From: Halobacteriovorax sp. GB3
Lineage (GTDB): Bacteria > Bdellovibrionota > Bacteriovoracia > Bacteriovoracales > Bacteriovoracaceae
Direction of reading: 5' to 3'
Assembly (NCBI RefSeq): GCF_028649655.1
Contig: NZ_JAQSLN010000001.1
Span: 496,001-560,000 of the forward strand
DNA length: 64,000 nucleotides
Below, in pieces: positions 27,461-36,752 of this stretch; position 1 is the first letter of the stretch, and each line of letters begins with the position of its first letter. Under the pieces are notes generated by a model. That model made no database searches, was not told the DNA's origin, and was given only the letters and a program-made list of their open reading frames with translations. The position numbers were made by a program, and so were the translations under genes.

Positions 27461-29224
27461 ATGAAGAAAATAGTTTTTATTTCCATGTTGGCACTTGGTT
27501 GCTCACATATGGAGGCACCTTTAGAAAAGGAAGTGCTTCTGGTAAACCCTGGTAAGGGGCAAAAGAGACAAGATCACGAAGCTCAATCTAAGAAGTTCAT
27601 GATCACAACTCAGGGTGTTTACGCCACGAAGGCCGCTGAAAAGATGTTTGAGCTAGGTGGAAATATCGCCGATGCTGCAGCTGCGGCTTCCTTTGTCATA
27701 TCAGTAGAAAGACCTCAGTCAACGGGAATTGGTGGAGGAGGCTTTCTTCTCTATTTTGATGCTGTTAAGAATAAAGATTCCAATCCTTGGGCCTATGACT
27801 TTAGAGAGAAGGCACCTCTTTTAGCGCATAATAAAATGTTCCTAAACCAAAAGGGAGAAGAGATTAAGGGGAAATCTCTCGATGGCATTTTTGCTGCCGG
27901 TGTACCTGGTCTTGTCGCTGGAATTGTTGATTTTCAAAAAGAGCACGGGAAGCTAGATTTATCAAAAGTTATTGCTCCGGCCATTGAGTTAGCTCAAAAT
28001 GGATTCATCATTTATCCAGAGTTGGCAAAGGCACTCAAGTATCGTGAAGATGTTCTCTGTCGATTTAAGGCATCAAGAAAAATTTTCTGTCACAAAAATA
28101 GAAAGGCATTAAAAGAAGGTGAGAGGCTTGTCCAAAAGGATCTTGCAAAGACATTGAAAATTATCTCTAAAAAGGGAAGAGATGGTTTTTATAAAGGTTA
28201 TATTGCTAATCAGATCATTAAAGAAAACAGAAGACTTGGTGGTCTTATGCAACAGAATGATCTTGATCAATATGATGTAAAACTTAGAAGACCTGTTATG
28301 GGGAGTTATAAGGATTACGAAATCTATTCAATGTCTCCTCCTAGTTCTGGTGGTGCCCACGTTGTTCAAATTTTAAATATTTTAGAAAATGATGACTTAA
28401 AATATTATGGAGTTCATCATCCAAAAACAATTCACCTCACTGCTACTGCTATGCAGTTGGCCTTTGTTGATAGGGCCAAGTATATGGGCGATAGTGATTT
28501 TGTTAGTGTCCCTCTCACTGGTTTAACTTCTAAGAAATATGCAAAGGACCTTCGTTTTTCAATCCCTGAGTCAAAGGCACTCAATAAGATGTGGGCAGGA
28601 AATTTAAATCCTTTTCTCTATCAATCGCTAAAAGTAAAAAATGAGCACAAAGAGACAACACATTTTACAATTATGGATGATCAAGGAAATGTCGTTAGTT
28701 CTACTCAAACGATTAATGGTTACTTTGGTTCAGGAGTTGTTGTTCCAGGAACGGGAATCTTGTTGAATAATGAAATGGATGACTTTGCAACAAAGCCAGG
28801 TGCAAAGAACCTCTTTGGAGCCGTTGGTTCAGATAAAAACCTTGTTGAACCACAGAAGAGACCACTAAGTTCAATGTCTCCTACGATTGTCTTTAAAGAT
28901 AAAAAGCCTATTCTTGCTCTTGGAACTCCATCCGGTACAAGAATTCTAACTTGTGTTGCTCAAACCATTCTTAACTACATTGAGCACGATCTTTCTCTTT
29001 ATGATTCTGTTCATGCTCTACGCTATCATCATCAGTGGATGCCAGATGAGATTCGCTTTGAGGAGGTCTCACTTCCAAAGAGAACGAGCGATAAGCTCAA
29101 GAGAATGGAGCATCAGTTAAACTTTAAAAATTTTGGTTGTCGTATTCAGGCCGTTGCCAAGGAAGGAGAGTTCTTAAAAGGAGTCTCCGATGCCAGGGGG
29201 CGTGGATTTGCTCGCGGACTTTAA
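27461..29224 (+). CDS. ggt: Gamma-glutamyltransferase (lipoprotein form)
   Basis: 587 residues with a lipoprotein-type signal (MKKIVFISMLALGCSHME). The GGT opening ATKAAEKMFELGGNIADAA and GIGGGGFLLYF are followed by the autoprocessing site in KETTHFTIMD, where Thr399 is the nucleophile exposed by self-cleavage. Oxyanion and substrate loops follow (LSSMSPTIVF, GTPSGTRIL). It hydrolyses glutathione or transfers its glutamyl group, probably outside the inner membrane. The gene is divergent from pstS with 162 bp between, so shared control by the Pho box is possible but unproven. Confidence 0.93.
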   Translation: MKKIVFISMLALGCSHMEAPLEKEVLLVNPGKGQKRQDHEAQSKKFMITTQGVYATKAAEKMFELGGNIADAAAAASFVISVERPQSTGIGGGGFLLYFDAVKNKDSNPWAYDFREKAPLLAHNKMFLNQKGEEIKGKSLDGIFAAGVPGLVAGIVDFQKEHGKLDLSKVIAPAIELAQNGFIIYPELAKALKYREDVLCRFKASRKIFCHKNRKALKEGERLVQKDLAKTLKIISKKGRDGFYKGYIANQIIKENRRLGGLMQQNDLDQYDVKLRRPVMGSYKDYEIYSMSPPSSGGAHVVQILNILENDDLKYYGVHHPKTIHLTATAMQLAFVDRAKYMGDSDFVSVPLTGLTSKKYAKDLRFSIPESKALNKMWAGNLNPFLYQSLKVKNEHKETTHFTIMDDQGNVVSSTQTINGYFGSGVVVPGTGILLNNEMDDFATKPGAKNLFGAVGSDKNLVEPQKRPLSSMSPTIVFKDKKPILALGTPSGTRILTCVAQTILNYIEHDLSLYDSVHALRYHHQWMPDEIRFEEVSLPKRTSDKLKRMEHQLNFKNFGCRIQAVAKEGEFLKGVSDARGRGFARGL

Positions 29225-29231
29225 ATAAATT

Positions 29232-29261
29232 AAAAGGCCTTCTACTGCGAAGGCCTTTTTT
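29232..29261. terminator. Bidirectional terminator between ggt and a convergent lipoprotein gene
   Basis: AAAAGGCCTTC pairs with GAAGGCCTTTT across a 6-base loop, with T runs on both strands. It ends the ggt transcript and overlaps the stop region of the convergent gene. Confidence 0.85.
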
Positions 29262-30198
29262 ATAATTGTTTTTCTATTTCTTTGATCATGTCTTCAAATT
29301 CTTCAATTTTTATAAAACTGCGATTTGATTTTCCTTCGCGATTATATATTTTTTCAATAATAATTTCGATTCCTTCTTTTTGCGTAATACTTAGAACCTG
29401 AGCAAATGAAAGAAGGGCGAGAGGGTCAATGGATTCGGTCTTTTCTTTTAAAAACCTAGAAGCGTCGATATTTCCAAGTTCTACTGCATTTGGAAACTTC
29501 TTATACAACTTATCTAGAAATTTTTGATAAGAAATCATTTTCTCTTTTAACATCGCATTGTTTTCTACGATGTAGATGAGTTTAGCTTTCTCTTGATCTT
29601 GATAATGCTTACCTGCAACTCTTTTTGCATCATAGGTTTCAATAATTGTATCCTCTTCAAAGGGAAGGCCCTTTTCTCTAAAAGAAGCAACACTACTTAA
29701 GAGGCTGTCATCATCTCCACGAAAGCTTCCTGAAAAATTATTAAGCTTTTGAATATGTCCTCGATAAATTTTTAGTTCACCAGCTCCGATGACAAAGCGA
29801 TCAGAGTTTAGTCCCTCTAAAAGAGATCTATGTGAATTGTATTTCTCTATTTTTGGGTTAAATTTTTTATCAATAAAGAGTGAACCATCACTTAGAGTAA
29901 GATAAATATATTCACCATCATCGAGTTCTTGAGATTCGTAGAAATAACCTGCCTTATCTGTTTCAAAGGGGAGTCTTTGTTGATCAGACCTTTCAATTTT
30001 AAATTCTGACTTTTTTAAATCGGCAGGAAGTGTTGAATAGGCGATACGATGAGTTGATTCAAAGAGAGGGTGTCTCTTTAGGACATTGAACTCACTATGT
30101 TTTTCAAAGCAATCTATCTTTGATGAAGGAGCTCTTCTGATTGAGAACTCAGAACAACTAGTGACGAAGAGTAAAAGGATTAAGAAGAGAGATCTCAT
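29260..30198 (-). CDS. Lipoprotein of unknown function
   Basis: 312 residues. The signal MRSLFLILLLFVTSCSEF carries a lipobox with Cys16, so the protein is probably anchored in the outer or inner membrane facing the periplasm. The mature part is charged and mixed alpha/beta (QELDDGEYIYLTLSDGSLFI), ending in a Glu/Lys-rich helix. No known family was recognised. Its stop lies within the terminator shared with ggt. Confidence 0.75.
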   Translation of the reverse strand: MRSLFLILLLFVTSCSEFSIRRAPSSKIDCFEKHSEFNVLKRHPLFESTHRIAYSTLPADLKKSEFKIERSDQQRLPFETDKAGYFYESQELDDGEYIYLTLSDGSLFIDKKFNPKIEKYNSHRSLLEGLNSDRFVIGAGELKIYRGHIQKLNNFSGSFRGDDDSLLSSVASFREKGLPFEEDTIIETYDAKRVAGKHYQDQEKAKLIYIVENNAMLKEKMISYQKFLDKLYKKFPNAVELGNIDASRFLKEKTESIDPLALLSFAQVLSITQKEGIEIIIEKIYNREGKSNRSFIKIEEFEDMIKEIEKQL

Positions 30199-30284
30199 AC
30201 TAATCTTGTCGGAAATATTAAGAGAAAACTTGAGTTGAATTTAAGAAGGTCCTTGGCCAAAAGATGATGACCAAGGAGCTAATT

Positions 30285-30503
30285 TTACATAAGTGTATTT
30301 GTAATATAGAGGTAGAATGTCTTGTCTTTCGATCTTCTGATCGTACATCTTCCGTCATTCTTTTGATCAATGAGATAATCGTAAAATTCAGGAAGAGTGT
30401 CTTGGACTTCAAGAACTGACTTTCCTTCATGTTCACCAAAGTCGATAACAACTTGTTCTTCGGCAATAATTCCTGTGATTGGACTAATTTCCTGTTGTAA
30501 CAT
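30285..30503 (-). CDS. Small acidic protein, possible ExoX-C-terminal-like fold
   Basis: 72 residues from ATG 30503, preceded by a strong GGGAGGG site. This frame was preferred over a longer overlapping one because of that site and its acidic composition. The core VIDFGEHEGKSVLEV and PEFYDYLID resembles the small GKYKGK-type domain found at the end of exonuclease X and in stand-alone proteins, but the match is by eye. The function is unknown; it is flanked by unrelated genes. Confidence 0.6.
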   Translation of the reverse strand: MLQQEISPITGIIAEEQVVIDFGEHEGKSVLEVQDTLPEFYDYLIDQKNDGRCTIRRSKDKTFYLYITNTLM

Positions 30504-30654
30504 ATTCCCTCCCTAGAATTATGTTTCAAATTTTATATATATCTAAAATCGAGTTAATTGCATTCCTTTGCGTCTCTATAATTATGATGATTTATGAAAA
30601 ACGAAATGTAAAACATTTTAAACTGGAACAAATTAGTCGGAGGTGGGACCAAGT

Positions 30655-31668
30655 TTATTTTCTCATCGTTTTAGCAAAGAAATTTTTAAAGTAGGTAACA
30701 ATCAGACGAAATTCATTTGGATAGCTGTCGCTGATGAGAATTTTAATCATCTCAAGAGCTTCAAAAAGGCTTGTAGAGCCTCTGTAGGGACGCTCTGATA
30801 TCATTGCAGAAATAATATCCATACAGGCAACCATAACTGTTTCAGTTCCTGTAATGACCAGACTGTTTTCTTTTTTCACTTCACTTAAGTCATCAGAGAG
30901 GAGGGAGAAAGCATGGTGACCTTCAATGATTTTTAAATGATTTGGTGAAATCGGCAGACGACCTTGAAGAATATCTACAGAGATATCGGCATGCCTTGAT
31001 AGAAGTTTTTTGTCATGTTCGGAAAGTTCTTTTTCATTATATTTTTCTATTGGTACTGCTGACATCCCAATATCTTTGAAGTAACTCGTAACAAAGAGAT
31101 TCTCTAATTCTTTTTCAGAATAGACGTGTGACATTTTCAAAACACCTAGAAGAAAAAGTGAACTTAGAAATGGTTGAGAAAAAATATAATGGTGCTTGTA
31201 CTTTTTAAAGTCGAGATAAAGTTGTTCATGAATACTCGTGTTTTCAAAAAGAAAGCGAAAGAGATTCACAACACTTTGATACTGAAGTTGAAGAAGATCA
31301 TCTTCCATTGGAAACTCATAGAGATAACCCATGTTAATGGCCAAGAGATTCGTTTGCTTTTTCCCCTTCTCAAGGGCATCACCAATCGAGAGAGATCTCG
31401 TTACTTGACGTAGGTTTTCTTGTTGTACAGCAATCAACTCTTTTTTGTCGTCAGCGTAAATGAATAAGTGAATTTGATTATTCTGGATAAGCTCACGAAT
31501 AACATCATTATCAATGTAAGTATTTTTTCTTAAGAGTTCTACATAGAGTCCATTTTCCTGAATGTAAAAATCGCAAGGAGTCGAACTCAAATAGAGGAGT
31601 TGGCGAATTGTAACGGGAACAAGTTTATAACCCAATCTTGCTTGCTCGAGGGCCTGTGCTGCTTTCAT
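30655..31668 (-). CDS. Degenerate HD-GYP-like signalling protein with a novel N-terminal module
   Basis: 337 residues. Residues about 15-90 (TIRQLLYLSSTPCDFYI ... IHLFIYADDKKEL) form the module also seen in three other proteins of this window. The C-terminal half (about 180-330) reads as an HD-GYP domain: YFKDIGMSAVP, LSRHADISVDIL, IIEGHH and DIISAMISERPYRG. The metal-binding HD pair is changed to KD, and the GYP loop is absent, so phosphodiesterase activity is unlikely. It probably acts as a c-di-GMP or protein-binding regulator. The unknown gene at 31849 is divergent, with inverted repeats between. Confidence 0.7.
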   Translation of the reverse strand: MKAAQALEQARLGYKLVPVTIRQLLYLSSTPCDFYIQENGLYVELLRKNTYIDNDVIRELIQNNQIHLFIYADDKKELIAVQQENLRQVTRSLSIGDALEKGKKQTNLLAINMGYLYEFPMEDDLLQLQYQSVVNLFRFLFENTSIHEQLYLDFKKYKHHYIFSQPFLSSLFLLGVLKMSHVYSEKELENLFVTSYFKDIGMSAVPIEKYNEKELSEHDKKLLSRHADISVDILQGRLPISPNHLKIIEGHHAFSLLSDDLSEVKKENSLVITGTETVMVACMDIISAMISERPYRGSTSLFEALEMIKILISDSYPNEFRLIVTYFKNFFAKTMRK

Positions 31669-31706
31669 CTCATCTATTGTACCTCAAATTTGAAAAATCA
31701 AAAGAA

Positions 31707-31796
31707 CTGTCAAAAATGACAGGCACTTATCAGGGGCTAAGAAAACATTAATTTTCAATAAAAAGTGGATCTAAGTACCTGATAAAAAGCTAAGTG
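31707..31796. repeat. Nested inverted repeats between divergent genes
   Basis: CTGTCA AAAA TGACAG (31707-31722) forms a perfect hairpin. TTATCAGG (31727-31734) pairs with CCTGATAA (31778-31785), and CACTTA (31724-31729) with TAAGTG (31791-31796). They lie in the 180-bp gap before the gene at 31849 and could be operators or a folded leader. No known riboswitch consensus was recognised. Confidence 0.45.
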
Positions 31797-31848
31797 GAGA
31801 GAAATGCTCAACTAACTCTAGAAAAAACCGATAAGTATCCTAAAGTAA

Positions 31849-32796
31849 ATGTATATGGAAAAAGAAAAAACAAATATTCACAAATTTAAAGACTATTTAA
31901 ACAAAGGCAATCTTTGTCAAAAGCACGAACTTACAAAGAATGGGAATTTATATTTCCACTGGGCCAACTGGGCCGAGAGTTGTAAGTATCAAAAAAGTTT
32001 GCTCTATAAAAATAGTAAACAGTCTAAGCGTCTTAAGAATCTTGAAGCTGAGCTAGAGAAATTAAAAGACATTCCAATCTGGCTTTCTATTAAAAATGAA
32101 AGACATGAAATTTGTCTCTATGATCTTTATAAAGCCTATTTAGATCCTCGACTTAAAAGTGCCTGGTTTGATGTGCATTCTGAAACATTGGTGTCTTCTC
32201 AGTCAATATCTGGCCCTTATGTTACGTTGCATTCGATGAGATGGTTTGAAAAAGATACTTATGAGAAATTTATCTATTTAAAGATCTTATCTAATTATGT
32301 GCCTTTAAGAAGTTTTCGACTAGGGGTCAATGTTCCTGTTAAGGCCTTTGGTGATGATTCTCCATTGAAAGATATTGGCATGACTCTCTACCAACTTTCA
32401 AAAGATGGATGCGTTTTTAAGATTAAAGGACAATTGAAAATTGCTAATCTTCTCAATAGTGAGAAGTTAACGATGAAAATGAGGATACGTCCTTTTAAAA
32501 ATGTTATTGATGCTGGCTTTGATGATGTTATTAAGGCCTTTTCTAAAATAGACTTTTCAATAATTAATGATGATGAGTTGAGTGTTGTTGAAATTGATCG
32601 AGATGTTATTGATCGCTTTGGAAAAGATGAGGGTGTTCGCTTCTCTAATGGAGATGAATTTTTTCTCTATGTTCCTTATCATCAAATGAAGCTAGTAGAT
32701 GATAAGTATAAAATTTCAGAAATTTTCACTTCACTCGTTAATAAAGTGGAATTCCACTTACTCGATGAACTACAAGAAGATCTAATCGCAGCATAA
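31849..32796 (+). CDS. Unknown protein, possible PilZ-like C-terminal region
   Basis: 315 residues, no signal peptide. The N-terminal 80 residues are basic with a coiled-coil-like helix (SKQSKRLKNLEAELEKLKD). A mid-region YDLYKAYLDPRLKSAWFDV follows. The segment LYQLSKDGCVFKIKG (about 184-198) faintly resembles the D-S-x-G core of PilZ domains, but the N-terminal RxxxR of PilZ was not found, so this is a guess. Start ATG 31849 has no strong ribosome site; ATG 31855 is an alternative. It is divergent from the degenerate HD-GYP gene. Confidence 0.6.
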   Translation: MYMEKEKTNIHKFKDYLNKGNLCQKHELTKNGNLYFHWANWAESCKYQKSLLYKNSKQSKRLKNLEAELEKLKDIPIWLSIKNERHEICLYDLYKAYLDPRLKSAWFDVHSETLVSSQSISGPYVTLHSMRWFEKDTYEKFIYLKILSNYVPLRSFRLGVNVPVKAFGDDSPLKDIGMTLYQLSKDGCVFKIKGQLKIANLLNSEKLTMKMRIRPFKNVIDAGFDDVIKAFSKIDFSIINDDELSVVEIDRDVIDRFGKDEGVRFSNGDEFFLYVPYHQMKLVDDKYKISEIFTSLVNKVEFHLLDELQEDLIAA

Positions 32797-32825
32797 AAAA
32801 AGGGAAGCAATTTGCTTCCCTTTTT
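32795..32825. terminator. Bidirectional terminator between convergent genes
   Basis: AAAAAGGGAAGC (32795-32807) and GCTTCCCTTTTT (32814-32825) form a strong stem with a 5-base loop and A/T tracts on both sides, ending both the unknown gene and the dpp operon. Confidence 0.9.
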
Positions 32826-32827
32826 GT

Positions 32828-33691
32828 TTATTTTCTAAGTCTAGGATCGAGAGTGTCTCTAAGTCCATCTCCCAATAAATTAAATCCAAGAACACATACT
32901 GAAATACAAACACCTGGTAAAGTAACTAGCCAAGGTGAGCTTTCGATATAGGCCCTTGCATCTGCAAGCATAATTCCCCATTCTGGAGTTGGAGGTTGAG
33001 CTCCAAGTCCTAAGAAACCAAGTGCTGCGGCATTAAGAATACCGTCACTGAATCCAAGAGTTGCTTGAACAATCATTGGCGCCACACAGTTTGGTAGAAT
33101 TTCAATGAACATAATTCTAAAGTCTGAAGCACCAAAAGATCTTGAAGCTTGAACGTACTCTTTACTTTTCTCAGTGAGAACACTCGCTCTTACCAGTCGG
33201 ATAAAACTTGGAAGAGAGACGATACTAACTGCAACGATCGCATTCATAAGTCCTGGTCCCATAACAGAGACAACAACAATGGCCAGAAGAATACTTGGAA
33301 AGGCCATAAGGATATCAACAAATCTCATGATCACTTTTTCAATTTTTCCTTCATAGTATCCAGCGATGAGTCCTAGAAAGCTTCCTATTGTTACAGAAAG
33401 AAGAACAACAGCAAAACCGATGAAGAGAGAAATTCTCGCTCCAAAGATTAGACGTGTATATAAATCTCTTCCTAGATCATCTGTTCCTAGAATAAAAAAC
33501 TTATCCCCAGCACTTTCAAATGGAGCGACTCTAAGAGCGCCCTGGATAATTTGGTCTGGAGTATAAGGAGTAAGCATTGGCGCAAATATTGCTAAAAAAA
33601 GGAAAAGAAGAATAATAATGAGACCACAGATGGCCCCTTTATTCTTTTTAAACCTTTTATAAAAATCTTTATCTATTAGTTGAATTGACAT
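32828..33691 (-). CDS. dppC: DppC-like peptide ABC transporter permease
   Basis: 287 residues with six membrane segments. The N-terminus (FYKRFKKNKGAICGLIIILL) and FILGTDDLGRDLYTRLIFGAR are the OppC/DppC signature, and the cytoplasmic loop reads YVQASRSFGASDFRIMFIEI. It imports peptides with DppB. It starts 6 bp after dppB. The terminator at 32795 follows at once, so the ATPase subunits (DppD/F) are not in this operon. Confidence 0.9.
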   Translation of the reverse strand: MSIQLIDKDFYKRFKKNKGAICGLIIILLFLFLAIFAPMLTPYTPDQIIQGALRVAPFESAGDKFFILGTDDLGRDLYTRLIFGARISLFIGFAVVLLSVTIGSFLGLIAGYYEGKIEKVIMRFVDILMAFPSILLAIVVVSVMGPGLMNAIVAVSIVSLPSFIRLVRASVLTEKSKEYVQASRSFGASDFRIMFIEILPNCVAPMIVQATLGFSDGILNAAALGFLGLGAQPPTPEWGIMLADARAYIESSPWLVTLPGVCISVCVLGFNLLGDGLRDTLDPRLRK

Positions 33692-33697
33692 AATTTC

Positions 33698-34717
33698 CTA
33701 CTTTCTAAGTCTTGGGTTAATGACAAGGTAAAGCGTGTCTACCATCGCATTAATAAAAACGATCATTGAAGCAATAAAGAGAAGTCCACCCTGAATAACT
33801 GGGTAGTCCCTCGCAGTAATACTTGCAACAAGCCATTTTCCAATTCCTGGCCAAGAGAAAATTGTCTCAGTAAGAATTGCACCTGTAATGATACTTCCAA
33901 ACATTAGTCCAATAATGGTTACAATTGGAATGAGTGCATTTCTAAGGGCGTGATTGACGACAACTTTAACTGGAGAAAGACCTTTGGCCTTAGCAGTTCT
34001 AATAAAATCTTGTCCAAGAACTTCTAGCATACTCGATCTTGTCATTCTTGCGACGATAGCAAGAGGAATCGTTCCCATGGCAATTGATGGAAGAATAAGG
34101 TGTCTAATTGCACTAAAAAATGGTGCAATTCCTTCTTCACTCAATACCGTTGGGCTCAAAGTATCGATCAGATAAAAACCTGTAAGATTAGGAATATCGT
34201 AGATAACTTCAATTCTTCCCGAAACTGGTGTAATTCCCATTTGTACAGAGAAGATAAGAATCAGAATAAGGCCCCACCAAAAGATTGGCATTGAATATCC
34301 TGTTAGCGATCCTCCCATGAGAATGTAATCTAGGGGAGAGTTTCTTTTTACGGCCGCAATAACTCCAAGAGGAATTCCTAGAATAATGGCAAAGACCATT
34401 GCACAGATTCCAAGTTCAAGAGTTGCCGGAAAACGAGAAAAGAATTCTTCAACGACAGGTCTCTTAGAGACAATCGATAAACCTAACTCACCTTGAAACA
34501 CTTGAGTGAGGTAGTTGAAGTATTGTTTATAAATTGGAAGGTCAAGTCCAAGGTTTCTTTTCATTTCCATGTAAACAGCAGGGTCTGCACCCCTTTCTCC
34601 TAACATGAGAAGAACTGGATCACCTGGAATAAGTCGAATAAGAAAAAAGGAAATGACCGAGATCCCTACAATTGTAGGGATCAGCGATAGCATTTTTTTT
34701 AGAAAGTGAGTCAACAT
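33698..34717 (-). CDS. dppB: DppB-like peptide ABC transporter permease
   Basis: 339 residues, six membrane segments. The N-terminus ISVISFFLIRLIPGDPVLLM and the loop DFIRTAKAKGLSPVKVVVNHAL are hallmarks of DppB/OppB. The start codon overlaps the stop of the binding-protein gene by one base. Functions as a heterodimer with DppC. Confidence 0.92.
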   Translation of the reverse strand: MLTHFLKKMLSLIPTIVGISVISFFLIRLIPGDPVLLMLGERGADPAVYMEMKRNLGLDLPIYKQYFNYLTQVFQGELGLSIVSKRPVVEEFFSRFPATLELGICAMVFAIILGIPLGVIAAVKRNSPLDYILMGGSLTGYSMPIFWWGLILILIFSVQMGITPVSGRIEVIYDIPNLTGFYLIDTLSPTVLSEEGIAPFFSAIRHLILPSIAMGTIPLAIVARMTRSSMLEVLGQDFIRTAKAKGLSPVKVVVNHALRNALIPIVTIIGLMFGSIITGAILTETIFSWPGIGKWLVASITARDYPVIQGGLLFIASMIVFINAMVDTLYLVINPRLRK

Positions 34718-36315
34718 TATTTAAGCTCTACGTATTTTAAAATATCATTACCAAGAGGATCAATTTTATATCCTCCAACCTTATTGCTCATAGCTCTAAA
34801 AACAATTGAGTGTGCAATTGGTACCCAAGGAGCTTGTTCTTTGAAAACAACTTGTGCTTGTCTGTAGAGTTCAGTTCTCTCTCTTACATCAGTTGTTGTC
34901 TTTGCTTTCATTACTAGGTCGTTAAATGGAGAGTAACACCACTTCGCATAGTTTGATCCAGCAGCTACTGCTGAACAACCTAGAAGCGTATTGAGGAAGT
35001 TGTCAGGGTCTCCATTGTCTCCTGTCCAACCCATCTGCAGCATTTCGTGTTCACCATCAGATGATTTTTTCAGGTAAGTTGGCCAGTCGTAACTAATAAG
35101 TTCAACTTTGATTCCAATCTTCGCAAGGTCAGCTTGCATAAGCTCACCCATCTTCTTTCCATTTGGGTTGTATGGGCGAGTAACTGGAAGGGTCCAAAGA
35201 GTCGTCTTAAATCCATCAGCATATCCTGCTTCTTTAAGAAGTTCTTTTGCTTGAGCAATGTTGTACTCATCATCTTTGATATCGTCATTATATGACCAGA
35301 TCGTTGGAGGAAGAGGGTTCTTTGCTACTTGAGCGTGACCAAGGTAAATAGCATCAATATAGCTCGACTTATTTAGTGCCATTGAAATCGCTTTTCTAAC
35401 CTTTACATTATCAAATGGCTTTTTCTCAGTATTCATTGCTAGGTAACCAACATTGAACCCTGGAGCTTGCATCAATTTAAGGTCTTTATTCTCTTTCATT
35501 GCTTGAAGATCTGCAGGAGATGGTTCAATCACAAGGTGACACTCACCAGTCTTTAGTTTTTGGTAACGAACTGATGCATCTGGTGTGATAGCAAAAACGA
35601 GACGATCAACTTTAGGCTTTCCTTCAAAGTACTTATCAAAGGCCTTGTACTTGATGAGATTGTCTTTGACATACTTTTGGAAAACATAGGCGCCTGTTCC
35701 AACAGGGTAGTTGTCGATGTCTTCTTTTTTGTCTTCTTTAACAAGCTTGTCAGCATACTCTTTTGAAAGAACACTCATAAAAGGCATGGCAAGGTTTGCT
35801 AAGAAAGGAGCTTCTGGCTTTGAAAGGATGATTGAAACAGTGTGCTCATCAACTTTTTGAACATCTTTAATAATATCGCCCATGGCCATACCGCTAAAAT
35901 ATTCATAGTTCCCACCACCAACTTTATGGAATGGATGATCTTTAGATCTCATTCTGTTAAAGCTGAAAATGATGTCATCTGCATTCATCTTACGAGTAGG
36001 CTTGAAGTAGCTTGTCGTGTGAAATTCAATGTCTTTTCTTAGGTTGAATGTGTAAGTTAATTTGTCATCAGAGATGGCCCATGAGCTAGCTAGAGCTGGA
36101 GTCAGTTCTGTTGTTCCATATTTAAACTCAACAAGTCTATTGTAGATTGTTTGTCCTGCAGCGTTGCTAGAAGTTCCATCTGTTGTGACTTGTGGGTTGA
36201 AGGCCGTAGGGCTTCCCTCTGAACAATATACAAATGTCTTGTTATCTGCTTTCTTTCCCGAACAAGCACTCAGTAAACCTGTTAGTGCAAGCAAAAGTCC
36301 GATATTACGAACCAT
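34717..36315 (-). CDS. dppA: DppA-like peptide-binding lipoprotein
   Basis: 532 residues, SBP_bac_5 family. The signal ends in a lipobox (LALTGLLSACSG), so this is a tethered binding protein rather than a free periplasmic one. Signature regions are FVYCSEGSPTAFNPQ, LTPALASSWAISDD, DDIIFSFNRMRSKDHP and AISMALNKSSYIDA. It captures short peptides, or haem in E. coli DppA, for the permeases encoded downstream. First gene of a three-gene operon with GGAGG upstream. A peptide importer suits an organism that lives on digested protein. Confidence 0.92.
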   Translation of the reverse strand: MVRNIGLLLALTGLLSACSGKKADNKTFVYCSEGSPTAFNPQVTTDGTSSNAAGQTIYNRLVEFKYGTTELTPALASSWAISDDKLTYTFNLRKDIEFHTTSYFKPTRKMNADDIIFSFNRMRSKDHPFHKVGGGNYEYFSGMAMGDIIKDVQKVDEHTVSIILSKPEAPFLANLAMPFMSVLSKEYADKLVKEDKKEDIDNYPVGTGAYVFQKYVKDNLIKYKAFDKYFEGKPKVDRLVFAITPDASVRYQKLKTGECHLVIEPSPADLQAMKENKDLKLMQAPGFNVGYLAMNTEKKPFDNVKVRKAISMALNKSSYIDAIYLGHAQVAKNPLPPTIWSYNDDIKDDEYNIAQAKELLKEAGYADGFKTTLWTLPVTRPYNPNGKKMGELMQADLAKIGIKVELISYDWPTYLKKSSDGEHEMLQMGWTGDNGDPDNFLNTLLGCSAVAAGSNYAKWCYSPFNDLVMKAKTTTDVRERTELYRQAQVVFKEQAPWVPIAHSIVFRAMSNKVGGYKIDPLGNDILKYVELK

Positions 36316-36752
36316 TAGTTCCTCCCATTGTGTTGTGTGAATATATTATTTTTACAAGCGGACTGTAAGAAGACAACAACTTATCGCCGAAAAACCGATC
36401 TTTTTTGGCCAGTATTGCCGCACTCTCTTCTCTTGAATTGGATGCTGCGCTGCTTGGAAAAATAAAAAATGTGTGTGGTTTTATATCACGACTCAGCGAC
36501 TCCTTGAGTCGTAAGAATTATTTTTGTCAACTTATTTAAAGAAATGATATTTATCTACCTGAAAAATCGAAGGTTATTAAAGTTTTTAGTAAAAAATGGT
36601 GAAAAATAATCATGCAAATAGACCAGAGAAAAGTTTTTTATTTGTAACTTTTTCAATAACGTCTATTTTTATGCCACTTTTTTTTGGAGTTGTGTATTTT
36701 GCCCTCACATACAGCTTAATAAGCTCGTGTTCACATTTTTGGGGGGTATAAA
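36316..36752. other. 437-bp intergenic region, no gene found
   Basis: The gap between the divergent dppA and L,D-transpeptidase genes holds no supported open reading frame. It contains an 8-bp stem hairpin (ACGACTCA 36488-36495, TGAGTCGT 36505-36512) followed by a T-rich tract, a perfect 13-bp palindrome (36713-36725), and a G6 run (36741-36746) just before the transpeptidase. A small RNA or a long regulatory region is possible. Confidence 0.5.
36713..36746 (+). promoter_or_regulatory. Palindrome and G6 leader upstream of the L,D-transpeptidase
   Basis: AGCTTA-A-TAAGCT (36713-36725) is a perfect 6+1+6 palindrome, 27 bp before the start. GGGGGG (36741-36746) ends 6 bp before ATG and is the only candidate ribosome site, an unusual form shared with two nearby envelope genes. 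Confidence 0.45.

Noticed and set aside
30218-30529. A 103-codon frame overlapping the 72-residue gene at 30285-30503.
   Set aside because: No good ribosome site, basic low-complexity protein; the other frame has GGGAGGG before its ATG.
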